A stretch of DNA of 64,000 nucleotides from Corynebacterium casei LMG S-19264 (lineage in GTDB: Bacteria > Actinomycetota > Actinomycetes > Mycobacteriales > Mycobacteriaceae): contig NZ_CP004350.1 in NCBI RefSeq assembly GCF_000550785.1, positions 2,646,009 to 2,710,008 on the forward strand, in the 5' to 3' direction. Positions 34,757 to 44,537 of the stretch are shown piece by piece (the first letter of the stretch is position 1; every line of letters starts with the position of its first letter). The position numbers were made by a program, and so were the translations under genes. Below the pieces are notes generated by a model that had not been told where the DNA came from, made no database searches, and saw only the letters and a list, made by a program, of their open reading frames with translations.

Positions 34757-35077
34757 AATTCTAAGCCTTACTGTGCGAGTTTTACTGCTTGTCTGCAATT
34801 GCCCACTTTAGCGGTTAGGCAACCAAAACTCCTAGACGGCTACCGCGCACTTACTCCCCACTAGTAGCCCCGTAGCGTTCCCTGCCCCCGTTTCATGAAC
34901 ACGATGTGTCTCGAATTTAAACCGCAGGAGAACTTTCAGCTCTGTTCAAGCAAACAGCCAGTTCGTGTTCATTTCTGCTGTTGCTGGCGTTATTAAACGG
35001 TTATAGAAACGAAACAGTTGTTTCATTGCACAACCTCTTTTCCCCACCAGAATTACAACTTAAGGGTATTTCTTCCT
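34757..35077. other. Divergent spacer between purS and the nuclease gene
   Basis: Gene-free. ATGAACACGA (34895-34904) and TCGTGTTCAT (34963-34972) form a widely spaced inverted pair, and GAAACAGTTGTTTC (35011-35024) is a 14-bp palindrome. Promoters for both genes must lie here. Confidence 0.45.
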
Positions 35078-37795
35078 ATGTCTTCGTCTCGCCGTCTGCG
35101 CACTTTCGCACTCGCCGCTCTTGCCTCCACGTCCCTCGCAACCATCGCTTTCCCTGTTGCTCATGCAACTCCTGCCGGCGACAATGTTGTCATCAGCGAA
35201 GTCTACGGCGGTGGCGGCAATAACGGCGCTCCGTTGACCAACGACTTCATTGAGCTGTTCAACCCCACCGATGAAGACATCGATCTTGCCGGCTGGTCCG
35301 TGGAGTACTTCGCAGCTTCCGGCAACACCGGTGGTTCCACCTCACTGACCGGAACCATCCCTGCCGGCGGCTACTTCCTCATCCAGCAGTCCGCTGGAAA
35401 CAACAAGGATTTGGCTGCACTGCCAACCCCAGATGCCACCGGTTCTTTGAGCATGGCTGGCGCAAACGGTTCCGTTGAACTTACCGATGACGCATCAAGC
35501 ACCGTTGACCTAGTGGGCTACGGCACCGCTTCCCGGGTTGAAACCGCAGGCGCACCAGGCCTGTCCAACTCCACCTCCGCATCCCGTGCAGAAGATGGCG
35601 CGGATACTGATGACAACTCCGCTGATTTCACCGCGGGTGACCCAACCCCCACCAACTCCGCAGGCGAAACCGTTTCCGGCGACGGCGACGGCGATGAGGA
35701 CGGCAATGGCAACACCGATCCGGAAGAGCCAGAGACTCCAGTTAACCCAGATGAAGCAATCGATATTGCAGAGATTCAGGGCACCGACGCAGCGACTCCA
35801 CTCAACGGCCAGACCGTCACCACCCAGGGTGAGGTCACCGCGGTGTACTCCGATGGCGGCCTGAACGGTTTTGTCATTCAGACTCCAGGCACTGGCGTGG
35901 ATGTGCCATCGGCAAGCGATGCATCCCACGGCATCTTCGTCTACATGGGCAACCGTGCCGCCGATGAGTACCCAACCATCGGTGAAGTTCTCACCGTGCG
36001 CGGCCAGGCTGGCGAGCACTTTGACTCCACTCAGCTCTCCAATGTCACCTTTGAGGTCGCAGAGGGCGAGTTCGAGCCGGTGGTTCCATTGAGCATCGAC
36101 AAGCTGCCTGCTGGCGATGTTGAACGCGAACCTTATGAGTACATGCTGGTCCTGCCTGGTGCCCACACCGTGACCAACAACTATGCGCTCAACACCTTTG
36201 GCGAAGTTGGCCTGGCTGCTGGTGATGAAGCTTTCCGTCAGCCAACTGACTTCATGGCGCCCGGCGCGGAAGCCGTTGCCAAAGCTGAAGAATACAAAGA
36301 ACTACTGGTGACCTTGGACGATGCTCGCACCGCGAACTACATGCAATCCGATAAGCACACCCCGCTGCCGTATATCACCTCTGATAACGGTGAAAACATC
36401 AAGTCCTTGCGCACCACTGACCAGGTGGAATTCCAAAACCCTGTCATTGTGAAGAAGGATTTCAACCTGTGGCGCTTTTTGCCAACCACCCCGGTGACCG
36501 GCAACACGGCATCGGCAGACTTGCCTATCACCTGGGAAGACTCCCGCGCGGATGAACTCGGCGCGATGGACAACATCGCTGGTGACTACACCATCTCCGC
36601 ATTCAACGTGCTGAACTACTTCACGTCCCTGGGCCAGGATGAAGACGGCTGCGGCGCGTACACCGACATCAACGGCAACCCAGTGGCAACCAACTACTGC
36701 ACCGTTCGCGGCACCTACTCTGAATCCGCGTTGGCGGACCAGCAGGAAAAGATTGTTGCTGCCATCAACGGACTCAACGCTGACGTTATTGCCCTGTCCG
36801 AAATTGAGGACACCTTCGCTGTCACCGGCGATATCACCCGCCGCGATGAAGCTCTGCTGACCTTGGTTGATGCTCTTAACGCTGATGGCGGCAACTGGAA
36901 GGCTGTGGAGTCTCCTGCTGCCGATGAAATTCCTGGCAACCCTGATGTCATCCGCGTGGCTTTCATTTACAACCCTGACCGCGTGAAACCTGTTGGCGCT
37001 TCTCGCATCTTTGAAGATGAGCGCTTCACCGGCACCGCGCGCGAACCATTGGCGCAGGAATTCAAGCCTGTCGATGAAGATGTCACCGAAACTTTCGTGG
37101 CCGTGGCGAACCACTTCAAGTCCAAGGGCTCCATTGCTAATGATGACGCCGACATGGGCGATGGCCAGGGCAACAACGCGAACCTGCGCGTCTCCCAGGC
37201 CGAAGCAGTGCTTGAGCACCTAGCGCAGCAGACCGACTGGGAAGACAAGGCCACCTTCGTCATGGGCGACCTCAACACCTACACCCGTGAGCACGCACTA
37301 GACCGCTTCCGCGATGCCGGCTACTCCGTACCGCAGGAAGAATACAACGCCTCCACCTCCTACCAGTTCGACGGCATGCTCGGCTCCCTCGACCACGTCT
37401 TGGCCAACGAGCACGTTGACCTGCAGGACGCTCAGGTGTGGAACATCAACTCCGATGAATCCATCGCGTTCGAGTACTCCCGCCGCCTCTAGAACGTTGT
37501 TGACTACCACGACGCAACCCCATTCCGCTCCTCCGACCACGACCCCGTCAAGGTTGGCTTCAACCTCGACACCACCGATGGCGGCAACGGTAATGGCAAC
37601 GGCGGCAGCGACGAGTCCTCGACCGGCAGCTCCAACGACGGCAGCGCACTCGGCGGCTTCTTCGGCATCATCGCCGCACTAGCAGCCACCCTCGGCCTCG
37701 GTGCACTGTTTAGCGGCGCCGTTGACCAGCACCTGCCAAGCGAAATCAAGAACCTGCGCGACCAAATCCGCGCGTTCTTCAGCGGCCAGCTCTAG
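35078..37795 (+). CDS. nucH: Secreted nuclease (lamin-tail plus EEP domain), interrupted by an in-frame TAG
   Basis: The frame encodes 905 codons: signal peptide (about 1-30, cut after VAHA), lamin-tail domain (DNVVISEVYGGGGNNGAPLT, about 34-140), an acidic Asp/Gly/Asn linker, an OB-like nuclease-accessory region, and an endonuclease/exonuclease/phosphatase domain (about 500-830). After it comes a Gly/Ser linker and a final hydrophobic segment (FFGIIAALAATLGLGALFSG) that would anchor it. Codon 805 (37490-37492) is TAG. The catalytic SSDHDPV motif comes 14 codons later, so a product ending at 37492 lacks it and the anchor. Such NucH-like enzymes release phosphate from DNA. Readthrough, decay or a base error must decide. 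Confidence 0.8.
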
Positions 37796-37862
37796 TCTCT
37801 AACAACGCGTCCAGATCTACTAGCCTCTCCGGGTTTTGAGCTGAGCATTTCAGCGGCTTGTT

Positions 37863-37899
37863 GCTGCGCTTGTATCACTGAGATTGTTACAAGCGCAGC
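37863..37899 (+). terminator. Terminator after the nuclease gene
   Basis: GCTGCGCTTGTA (37863-37874) and TACAAGCGCAGC (37888-37899) form a perfect 12-bp stem; CTTTGTTT follows. Confidence 0.6.
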
Positions 37900-37946
37900 G
37901 ATAGGCCGCCCTTTGTTTAATGGGTTACTTATCTTGACTTGAATTG

Positions 37947-37965
37947 TTAGGATAGGCTAACTTTA
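37947..37965 (+). promoter_or_regulatory. DtxR iron box
   Basis: TTAGGATAGGCTAACTTTA matches the 19-bp DtxR consensus (TTAGGTTAGSCTAACCTAA) at 16 positions. It covers the -10 hexamer TAGGCT (37953-37958), so iron-loaded DtxR should block transcription. Confidence 0.75.
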
Positions 37966-38930
37966 TTCAAACGCATAAGAAAATTGGCCGTCGTGGCTTC
38001 CTGGGCGCCAGTCTTGGTGCCGCTGCAATTGCACTCGTAGCGTGTTCGCAGTCAGATAAATCTGGCCAAGCATCCGCCGCTGCTGAAGGTTCTGCTGAAG
38101 CAGATTCCACTACCGCTGCTGGGGGCGGCGAAGAACAGCGCATTGTTGCGCTCAACACCGGTCAGCTGGATAGCCTTCTGCTGCTTGGCATCACGCCAGT
38201 TGGTGTGGCTGCTGCGAAGAACACGGACCTGATACCGCAGTTCCTGCGTAATCGTTTCGGGGATGACATGGACTTGGATAGCATCGCGGACTGTGGTTTC
38301 CGTCAGGATCCGGATATGGAAATCATCGCTAATCTGCAGCCGACGCTCATCTGCGCCAATACTCGCAGTGATGAAGCGTTGCTGGAAAAGTTGCGCGCTA
38401 TCGCGCCGGTCATCACCGGCGAGGGCGGCGGCGAGAACTGGAAGCAGGACCTGATAACCATCGCCGAAGCCGCGGGCAAGGGCGAAGATGCGCAGGCATT
38501 GCTGGATGAGTACGAGGCATCCACAGCTGAGGTCAAAGACTCCCAGCCGGATAACCCACCAACGGTGTCTTTCCTGCGTACCAACAAGGGTGAGTTCCAG
38601 ATGTACGGTGCAGAATCCATGGCTGGCACCGTCGCTGCCGATTGTGGTTTCGCACGCCCCGAAGCACAGCAGTTCACCGACCAAGCGGGCAAGGATCTCT
38701 CACCCGAGCTCATCGCCGAAGCGGATGCGGACTGGCTGGACTACGGCGTACAGGATGGCGCCGAAAGCCCTGAGGACACTTCCTTGTGGCCATCACTGGA
38801 AGCAGTGAAGAATGACCGCGCCATCACCATTGATTATGACTCCTGGTACATGAACGCGTCATTGGTGTCCGCAGGAATCATCCTCGACGGCCTGAAGTCC
38901 TATGTTCTGGAAGCAGCTCCTGCTTCTTAA
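37965..38930 (+). CDS. Iron-siderophore ABC transporter substrate-binding lipoprotein
   Basis: A 321-residue periplasmic-binding protein (FecB/FhuD type) for ferric siderophores. The frame reads IGRRGFLGASLG then ALVAC, a twin-Arg (Arg9-Arg10) lipoprotein signal with Cys27 as lipid site, then an Ala/Glu-rich linker. The binding domain begins at RIVALNTGQLDSLLLLGITP, with PTLICANTRSDEALLEKLRA and FLRTNKGEFQMYG. No ATG, GTG or TTG precedes the signal after the stop at 37953. An ATT at 37965, 6 bases after the -10 hexamer, fits a leaderless rare start (or a mutated ATG). A GTG at 38205 would delete the signal. No permease or ATPase gene is adjacent. Confidence 0.82.
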   Translation: MQTHKKIGRRGFLGASLGAAAIALVACSQSDKSGQASAAAEGSAEADSTTAAGGGEEQRIVALNTGQLDSLLLLGITPVGVAAAKNTDLIPQFLRNRFGDDMDLDSIADCGFRQDPDMEIIANLQPTLICANTRSDEALLEKLRAIAPVITGEGGGENWKQDLITIAEAAGKGEDAQALLDEYEASTAEVKDSQPDNPPTVSFLRTNKGEFQMYGAESMAGTVAADCGFARPEAQQFTDQAGKDLSPELIAEADADWLDYGVQDGAESPEDTSLWPSLEAVKNDRAITIDYDSWYMNASLVSAGIILDGLKSYVLEAAPAS

Positions 38931-38948
38931 CTCGGTCTAAGAGGTGCT

Positions 38949-39686
38949 CTACGCCGTTTCTGATTTAGCTTTCTTTTTGTCGGCCTTCTTCTTTTCTTTC
39001 TTCGAAGGCTCCATAAAGACGCTGTAGGACGCGGGAGTGGCGCCGGCTTTCATGGCTTTGCCAATTGCGCGCATAAAGTCGTGCTGGACTTTCTTCTCCG
39101 CCAGGTTGCGGCCGGAGACAGACAGGCGCACGGTGTTGCCGCGGTTAGCGCCACGCTCAGCGGCGCTAATAATCGAACGGCGCCACCACTTCGCCGCACC
39201 AAAGCCTTCACCATATGACAGGTTGCGGGACTGGTGGAAATTCTCTGTGCGCAGGTCATGAATACCGGTGGATGATACTGCGAGGGAGAAATCAAAGTAC
39301 GGCAGGACTTCCAGCGTGCCCGGCGACATGCGCCAGCGGGGTGGAGCGAAGATATCAAAATCAAAACCCAGCTTGGACATTTGCCGGGTCGCGCCTTTCA
39401 GCCGCAGGTTCGCCTCATGCGCGTCAAGGTTCGCGAATTCCGCGCGGCGGCCTTGCACTGCTTGGTCAAAGCCGTTGAGAATGAGAAGACGCCCGGTTAC
39501 TTGTTGTTCCTGCAGCCACTGCTTGGTGGTAGGGTCTTTGGCCAAGTGCCAGTTGCCGTCAATGTGCGGGGCAACCAGCAGGGAGACGGGCACGCCTTCT
39601 TTGTCGAGCTGTTCAAGCAGCCGCACAGCGGACTTCCGGGTGTCGTCAAAAATAGATGAAATCGAAACCAGAAGATGCCCATGCAT
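38949..39686 (-). CDS. DUF2334 polysaccharide deacetylase-like protein
   Basis: A 245-residue protein of the DUF2334 group, a branch of the carbohydrate esterase/NodB fold. LLVSISSIFDDTRKSA is the first strand with the Asp-Asp pair, VSLLVAPHIDGNW the second, LLILNGFDQ the third, and FDIFAPPRWRMSPGTLEVL the usual Ala-Pro-Pro-x-Trp loop. The end (EPSKKEKKKADKKKAKS) is a Lys-rich tail outside the fold. ATG 39686 has GATAAT 7 bases upstream; ATG 39695 is an alternative. Substrate unknown. Confidence 0.8.
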   Translation of the reverse strand: MHGHLLVSISSIFDDTRKSAVRLLEQLDKEGVPVSLLVAPHIDGNWHLAKDPTTKQWLQEQQVTGRLLILNGFDQAVQGRRAEFANLDAHEANLRLKGATRQMSKLGFDFDIFAPPRWRMSPGTLEVLPYFDFSLAVSSTGIHDLRTENFHQSRNLSYGEGFGAAKWWRRSIISAAERGANRGNTVRLSVSGRNLAEKKVQHDFMRAIGKAMKAGATPASYSVFMEPSKKEKKKADKKKAKSETA

Positions 39687-39693
39687 GCTGTCC

Positions 39694-39699
39694 ATTATC
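39694..39699 (-). promoter_or_regulatory. -10 element of the DUF2334 gene (leaderless)
   Basis: GATAAT, 7 bases before ATG 39686. Confidence 0.5.
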
Positions 39700-39737
39700 A
39701 CACAGGACAGCACGCCCCGCGCGGCAAGTAGAAGAAC

Positions 39738-41876
39738 TTATTCAACAGCTCCGGTGGCTTTGTTGATAGTCCACGCGTACTCAAACGCGGTCTGGTGCCA
39801 GCGCGCATAACGGCCGGAAACACCACCGTGACCAGCGGCCATCTCGGTCTTGAGCAAGAATTCACCACCGGTGGCGACCTGGCGCAGTTTGGCAATCCAC
39901 TTCGCTGGTTCCACGTACAGCACGCGGGTGTCATTGAGCGAAGTCACAGCCAGGATGTCCGGGTAGTGCTGCGCCGAGACATTCTCATAAGGCGCGTAGG
40001 TGGCCATGTAGTCATAGACCTCAGGGTCGTGGAAGGGGTCGCCCCACTCTTCCCACTCACCCACGGTCAGCGGCAGTTCAGGCTTCAGAATCGAGGTTAG
40101 TGGGTCCACGAATGGCACCACGGCTTGAATACCTTTGAAGCGGTCCGGGGCCATGTTGGCAATCGCACCCATGAGCAGGCCACCGGCAGAACCACCTTCC
40201 GCCACAAGCACCTCAGGGCTGGTTAGCTGGTTGGAAATCAGGTGGTCAGCAACGTCGATGAAGTCAGTAAATGTGTTCTTCTTCGCCATCAGCTTGCCTT
40301 CGTCGTACCACAGCCGGCCCATTTCACCGCCGCCGCGCACGTGCGCAACCACATAAAGCATGCCGCGGTCAAGCAGCGAGAGACGGGAGACAGAAAAGCC
40401 TGGGTCCATGCTGGCTTCGTAGGAGCCATAGCCGTACAGCAACGCCGGTTGAGGTTTGTCGGTGGCAAGGTCTTTGCGCTTGACTATGCTCACTGGGATC
40501 TGCGTGCCATCTTTCGCAATCACCCATTCACGGTAGGCCTCATACTCATCGGCGTTGTAGCCGCCAGGAACTTCTTGTTCCTTGAGCAAAGTGCGCTCAC
40601 CGGTGGCAATGCGGTACTGGAACAGCTGCGCCGGCTGGGTATAAGAGGTATAAGACAAGCGGATCACCGGCGCATCCCACTCCGGGTTGCCGGATGAACC
40701 CGCGGAGTAGATTTCTTCATCGAAGTGCAGCTCTTCGAACTCGCCGAACGTATCGCCGTCAATCTTCATCACGGCAACGCGTGGGATTCCGCCGCGACGA
40801 TAGGACAAGGTGGCGAAGTCGCGGTAGGTATCCACGCCTTCAATACGCACGTCATCGCTGTGCGGAACCAGAACTTCTAGGTCACGAATACCCGGCAGCG
40901 GGCTTGCATCAGCATCTACCCAGCCGATTTCAAAGTTCGGCCCGTGCGCATTGTGGGTGATAAGCCACTGGTCTTTACCGCCGCACACCACATGGTCAAT
41001 GTCGTATTCCACGCCGGATTCGCGCTCCCAGAGGACTTCAAACTCACCCTCTGGACTATCCATGTCCAGAATCCAGTATTCAGAGGTAAGCGGGGAGCCA
41101 GCTGCGATGATGAGGTATTTTTCGCTGCGCGTGGAACCCACGCCAACGCGAAAACGCTCATCGGCCTCAGTAAAGACGCAGATGTCTTCGCTTTGTGCGG
41201 TGCCCACCTTGTGGCGCCACACAGTATCTGGGCGCCAGGCGTCATCAACCTTCTGGTAGAAAATATAGTCTTCGCCCGCCCACGTGGCGCCGTAGAAGAT
41301 GTCGCTCAGGTGGTCATCGAGAAGCTTGCCTGTTTCCAAATCCTTGATGAACAGCTCAAAGCGCTCGTCGCCTTCGGTGTCCGTGGAATATGCCAGGTAG
41401 CGCCCGGATTTGGTCACCGAGGCAGCGCCCAGCGCGAAGTACTCGTGGCCTTCGGCCAGCGCGTTGTTGTCCAGCAGGATCTGCTCGCCTTCCGGCTTGC
41501 CTTCCTCCGGAATGACCGGCGGCTCCCACGGATCCTGGCCCTCGGCGACCGGAATGCGGCAGCTATAGCCATATTCCTTACCCTCTTCGGAGCGGCCGTA
41601 GTACCAATAATCGCCCGCGCGCGATGGCACGGACATATCGGTTTGCTTCACACGCGACTTAATCTCTTCAAACACATTCTCAGTCAGCTGCTTCAAATGT
41701 GCGGTCTTGGCCTCGGTATATGTGTTTTCAGCGTTCAGGTAGTCCAGGGTGTCCTGGGATTCCTTGTTGCGCATCCATTCATATTCATCAACAAAGCTTC
41801 GCCCGTGGAATTCACGGACGAAGACTTCTTGCTTTGCGATGGGCGGCTTAACGTTGTTGAGATTGTTGTCTGTCAT
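39738..41876 (-). CDS. ptrB: Oligopeptidase B (prolyl oligopeptidase family)
   Basis: A 712-residue cytosolic serine peptidase that cuts short peptides after Lys or Arg. The amino end (VFVREFHGRSFVDEYEWMRN) and seven-blade propeller (about 80-420) are followed by the alpha/beta hydrolase domain. Its triad is Ser in VAEGGSAGGLLMGA, Asp in VTSLNDTRV and His in MAAGHGGVSGRY. YGYGSYEASMDPGFS is the oxyanion-side loop. ATG 41876 is chosen since TAGGGT ends 8 bases upstream. Confidence 0.93.
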   Translation of the reverse strand: MTDNNLNNVKPPIAKQEVFVREFHGRSFVDEYEWMRNKESQDTLDYLNAENTYTEAKTAHLKQLTENVFEEIKSRVKQTDMSVPSRAGDYWYYGRSEEGKEYGYSCRIPVAEGQDPWEPPVIPEEGKPEGEQILLDNNALAEGHEYFALGAASVTKSGRYLAYSTDTEGDERFELFIKDLETGKLLDDHLSDIFYGATWAGEDYIFYQKVDDAWRPDTVWRHKVGTAQSEDICVFTEADERFRVGVGSTRSEKYLIIAAGSPLTSEYWILDMDSPEGEFEVLWERESGVEYDIDHVVCGGKDQWLITHNAHGPNFEIGWVDADASPLPGIRDLEVLVPHSDDVRIEGVDTYRDFATLSYRRGGIPRVAVMKIDGDTFGEFEELHFDEEIYSAGSSGNPEWDAPVIRLSYTSYTQPAQLFQYRIATGERTLLKEQEVPGGYNADEYEAYREWVIAKDGTQIPVSIVKRKDLATDKPQPALLYGYGSYEASMDPGFSVSRLSLLDRGMLYVVAHVRGGGEMGRLWYDEGKLMAKKNTFTDFIDVADHLISNQLTSPEVLVAEGGSAGGLLMGAIANMAPDRFKGIQAVVPFVDPLTSILKPELPLTVGEWEEWGDPFHDPEVYDYMATYAPYENVSAQHYPDILAVTSLNDTRVLYVEPAKWIAKLRQVATGGEFLLKTEMAAGHGGVSGRYARWHQTAFEYAWTINKATGAVE

Positions 41877-41913
41877 AACGAACAACCCTACCCGCGTGTT
41901 TAGACTTTAAGTT

Positions 41914-42801
41914 TTAACCGCCGATGAAGTCGATGAAACGCTTGCCGGACAGGCGCTCATAGGCCTCGATGTAGCGCAATCGGGTCGCTGCCACGACATC
42001 TTCTGGCAGCACTGGCGGCTGGGTTTCTGATGCCACATCCCAGCCAGATTCCTCAGAGGTCAACCAGTTGCGCACGTACTGCTTATCAAAGCTTGGCTGT
42101 ACTACGCCCTCAGCATAGGAGTCCGCTGGCCAGTAGCGCGAAGAGTCCGGGGTCAAAACCTCATCGCCCAGAACCAGGTTGCCCTCGGAATCCAGGCCGA
42201 ATTCAAACTTGGTGTCAGCCAAGATGATGCCTTTTTCTTCGGCAATCTTGGCGGCGGCAGAATAAATACGCAGGGTTTCATCGCGGAGCTGCTCTGCTCG
42301 CTCCTGCCCAAGGTCTTGCACAACACGCTCGAAGCTGACGTTCTCATCATGATCACCCTGCTCCGCCTTGGTGGCTGGGGTGAAAATAGGCTCCGGTAAA
42401 CGTGATGCCTCAACCAAGCCCTCCGGCAACTCAATGCCACAGACGGTGCCGTTGGCGTTGTATTCCTTCAAACCGGAACCGGTGAGGTAACCACGTGCCA
42501 CGCACTCAAACGGCAACATGTTGAGCTTCTTGACCACGATGGCGCGGCCCAGAACCTCTTCCGGGATGCGTTCATCATCGATGGGACCCGCCAGGTGGTT
42601 CGGGAAATCAATGGCATCAAAGAAGAACATGGTGGTTGCTGTCAGCACGCGTCCCTTATCTGGGATGGCTGGCTCCAACGCGAAGTCATAAGCGGAGATG
42701 CGGTCTGTGACCACCATGAGCAGCGTCGAGTCATCTACTTCGTAGATATCGCGTACTTTTCCGGAGGACAGGTGCTGATAATCAGAAAGCTGTGGGCGCA
42801 T
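41914..42801 (-). CDS. purC: Phosphoribosylaminoimidazole-succinocarboxamide synthase
   Basis: A 295-residue SAICAR synthetase that joins aspartate to CAIR with [23 protein letters not shown] is the ATP loop, [21 protein letters not shown] the nucleotide-binding signature, and [11 protein letters not shown] the metal/Asp region. TAACAT ends 7 bases before the ATG, giving a leaderless mRNA. Same strand as purB but 147 bp downstream. Confidence 0.96.
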   Translation of the reverse strand: MRPQLSDYQHLSSGKVRDIYEVDDSTLLMVVTDRISAYDFALEPAIPDKGRVLTATTMFFFDAIDFPNHLAGPIDDERIPEEVLGRAIVVKKLNMLPFECVARGYLTGSGLKEYNANGTVCGIELPEGLVEASRLPEPIFTPATKAEQGDHDENVSFERVVQDLGQERAEQLRDETLRIYSAAAKIAEEKGIILADTKFEFGLDSEGNLVLGDEVLTPDSSRYWPADSYAEGVVQPSFDKQYVRNWLTSEESGWDVASETQPPVLPEDVVAATRLRYIEAYERLSGKRFIDFIGG

Positions 42802-42808
42802 GCCCTAA

Positions 42809-42814
42809 ATGTTA
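42809..42814 (-). promoter_or_regulatory. -10 element of purC (leaderless)
   Basis: TAACAT, 7 bases before ATG 42801. Confidence 0.6.
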
Positions 42815-42939
42815 GTGCATGCGCCCACAGCGTCTCCCACTCGTGGCGGTGAGTAGACTCAAGACCTCCTCACCAAAATCCCGTGAACGGGAATTACTTA
42901 GAATCCCTTGACCGTGAAATTCATACGATCTCTTCGCCC

Positions 42940-42961
42940 GGAAATTCTTTAAAGAATTTCC
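42940..42961. repeat. 22-bp perfect palindrome over the purB stop
   Basis: GGAAATTCTTT and its exact complement meet at 42950/42951. The purB TAA is at the centre. It may act as terminator, but no T run follows. Confidence 0.55.
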
Positions 42962-44379
42962 CCTGGGGTGTAGGCAGCAGCCTTTGGGTGCTGGTCTGCC
43001 AGTTCCTTGATGCGGCCGAGGACTGCGTCAACCTGGGACTCGGCAGCGCCGATAAACGCGTGCTTGTCAGCCAGTGCTTCTTCGAGCTGTTCCTTGCTCA
43101 TTGGCAGGCGCTCATCTGCTGCGAGGCGTTCCAGCAGGTCCTGGTCGCCACCGTTTTCGCGCATGTTTAGAGCAACTGCGACAGCGTTTTCCTTGATGAC
43201 TTCGTGTGCGGTTTCACGTCCCACGCCGGCGCGCACAGCAGCCATGAGGATGCGGGTGGTTGCCAAGAATGGCAGGTAGCGCTCGAGCTCACGGTCAATC
43301 ATCGCTGGGAATGCACCGAACTCATCTAGCACGGTGAGGAAGGTTTCGAATTGGCCATCGATGGCGAAGAATGCATCTGGCAGTGCCACACGGCGAACCA
43401 CGGAGCAGAATACGTCGCCTTCATTCCACTGCTGGCCAGCTAGGTCCGCGACCATGGTGAGGTAGCCGCGCAGAATAACCTGCAGGCCGCCGACGCGCTC
43501 ACAGGAGCGAGCGTTCATCTTGTGCGGCATTGCGGAAGAACCAACCTGGCCTTCTTTGAAGCCTTCGGTCACGGTCTCATTGCCCGCCATCAAACGGATG
43601 GTGGTGGCCAATGACGATGGCGCTGCACCGAGCTCAACCAGCGCGGAGACCGCATCAAAGTCGAGGGTGCGTGGGTAAATCTGGCCAACAGAGTTGAAGA
43701 CACGAGCAAAGCCCAAATGATCCGCGATAGCAGTCTCCAGTGCTGCGAGCTTGTTTTCATCCCCGCCCATCAAGTCCAGCATGTCCTGGGATGTACCCAT
43801 TGGGCCCTTGATACCACGCAGTGGGTAGCGGCCCAACAAGTTTTCCACGCGCTCGATAGCCAGCAGCAATTCATCACCGGCAGAAGCGAAACGCTTGCCC
43901 AAGGTGGTAGCCTGTGCTGCCACGTTGTGGGAGCGACCTGCCATAACCAGGGTCTGGTACTTGGCAGCGTGCTCACCAATGCGTGCGGCAACAGCAATAG
44001 CCTTATCGCGTACCAGCTCCAAAGAGCGGTAAATCTGCAGCTGCTCCACGTTCTCAGTTAGGTCACGTGAAGTCATACCCTTGTGAATGTGCTCGTGGCC
44101 CGCCAGAGCGTTGAACTCTTCGATACGAGCCTTCACATCGTGGCGAGTCACTCGCTCACGGTCTGCGATGGAACCCAGATCCACTTGGTCAATGACTGCT
44201 TCATATGCGTCAATTGCATCAGCCGGGATGTCTACGCCAAGGTCTTTTTGGGCGCGCATGACCGCGATCCAGAGCTGGCGCTCCATAATGATTTTGTGTT
44301 CCGGGCTCCACAGGTTGGATAGCTCTGCGGAGGCGTAACGCGAGGACAAAACGTTGGAAATCTTCTTCTTATCAGCCAC
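42949..44379 (-). CDS. purB: Adenylosuccinate lyase
   Basis: A 476-residue member of the fumarase/aspartase superfamily. It releases fumarate from SAICAR and from adenylosuccinate. The signature GSSAMPHKMNARSCERV holds the catalytic Ser loop; TSRDLTENVEQLQI and AGRSHNVAAQATTLGKRFA carry the catalytic His region. GTG at 44379 is chosen: AATAAT lies 7 bases upstream, and the protein then begins MADKKKISNVLSSRYA as in relatives. ATG 44388 would lie within that hexamer. Confidence 0.93.
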   Translation of the reverse strand: MADKKKISNVLSSRYASAELSNLWSPEHKIIMERQLWIAVMRAQKDLGVDIPADAIDAYEAVIDQVDLGSIADRERVTRHDVKARIEEFNALAGHEHIHKGMTSRDLTENVEQLQIYRSLELVRDKAIAVAARIGEHAAKYQTLVMAGRSHNVAAQATTLGKRFASAGDELLLAIERVENLLGRYPLRGIKGPMGTSQDMLDLMGGDENKLAALETAIADHLGFARVFNSVGQIYPRTLDFDAVSALVELGAAPSSLATTIRLMAGNETVTEGFKEGQVGSSAMPHKMNARSCERVGGLQVILRGYLTMVADLAGQQWNEGDVFCSVVRRVALPDAFFAIDGQFETFLTVLDEFGAFPAMIDRELERYLPFLATTRILMAAVRAGVGRETAHEVIKENAVAVALNMRENGGDQDLLERLAADERLPMSKEQLEEALADKHAFIGAAESQVDAVLGRIKELADQHPKAAAYTPGEIL

Positions 44380-44401
44380 GCGCTTCATTATTCCACATGG
44401 A

Positions 44402-44432
44402 TAAAGGCGCAAGTACTCTACTTGCGCCTTTA
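44402..44432 (-). terminator. 13-bp stem between purD and purB
   Basis: TAAAGGCGCAAGT (44402-44414) and ACTTGCGCCTTTA (44420-44432) are exactly complementary around ACTCT. It sits 106 bp past purD and just before the purB promoter. Confidence 0.65.
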
Positions 44433-44537
44433 CTTTCCTGCAGCTACTTTTCCACAGCAACACCGTTGCTGCACCTACGCCTCATTCACAAGGAGATTGT
44501 GCGGGTTGATCGTCTCTCTAGAAGCCACGATGCGGAC

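Noticed and set aside
34757..35077. Purine riboswitch before purS or the nuclease gene
   Set aside because: No purine-riboswitch core or paired stems could be drawn; spacer has only simple inverted repeats.
36302..37219. 305-codon frame opposite the nuclease
   Set aside because: Antisense shadow; the nuclease frame continues on both sides with recognisable domains.
38205..38930. Siderophore-binding protein starting at GTG 38205
   Set aside because: It would drop a twin-Arg lipoprotein signal and the first strand, both clearly encoded upstream.
40944..41903. 319-codon frame opposite ptrB
   Set aside because: Lies wholly antisense to the oligopeptidase propeller and has no features of its own.
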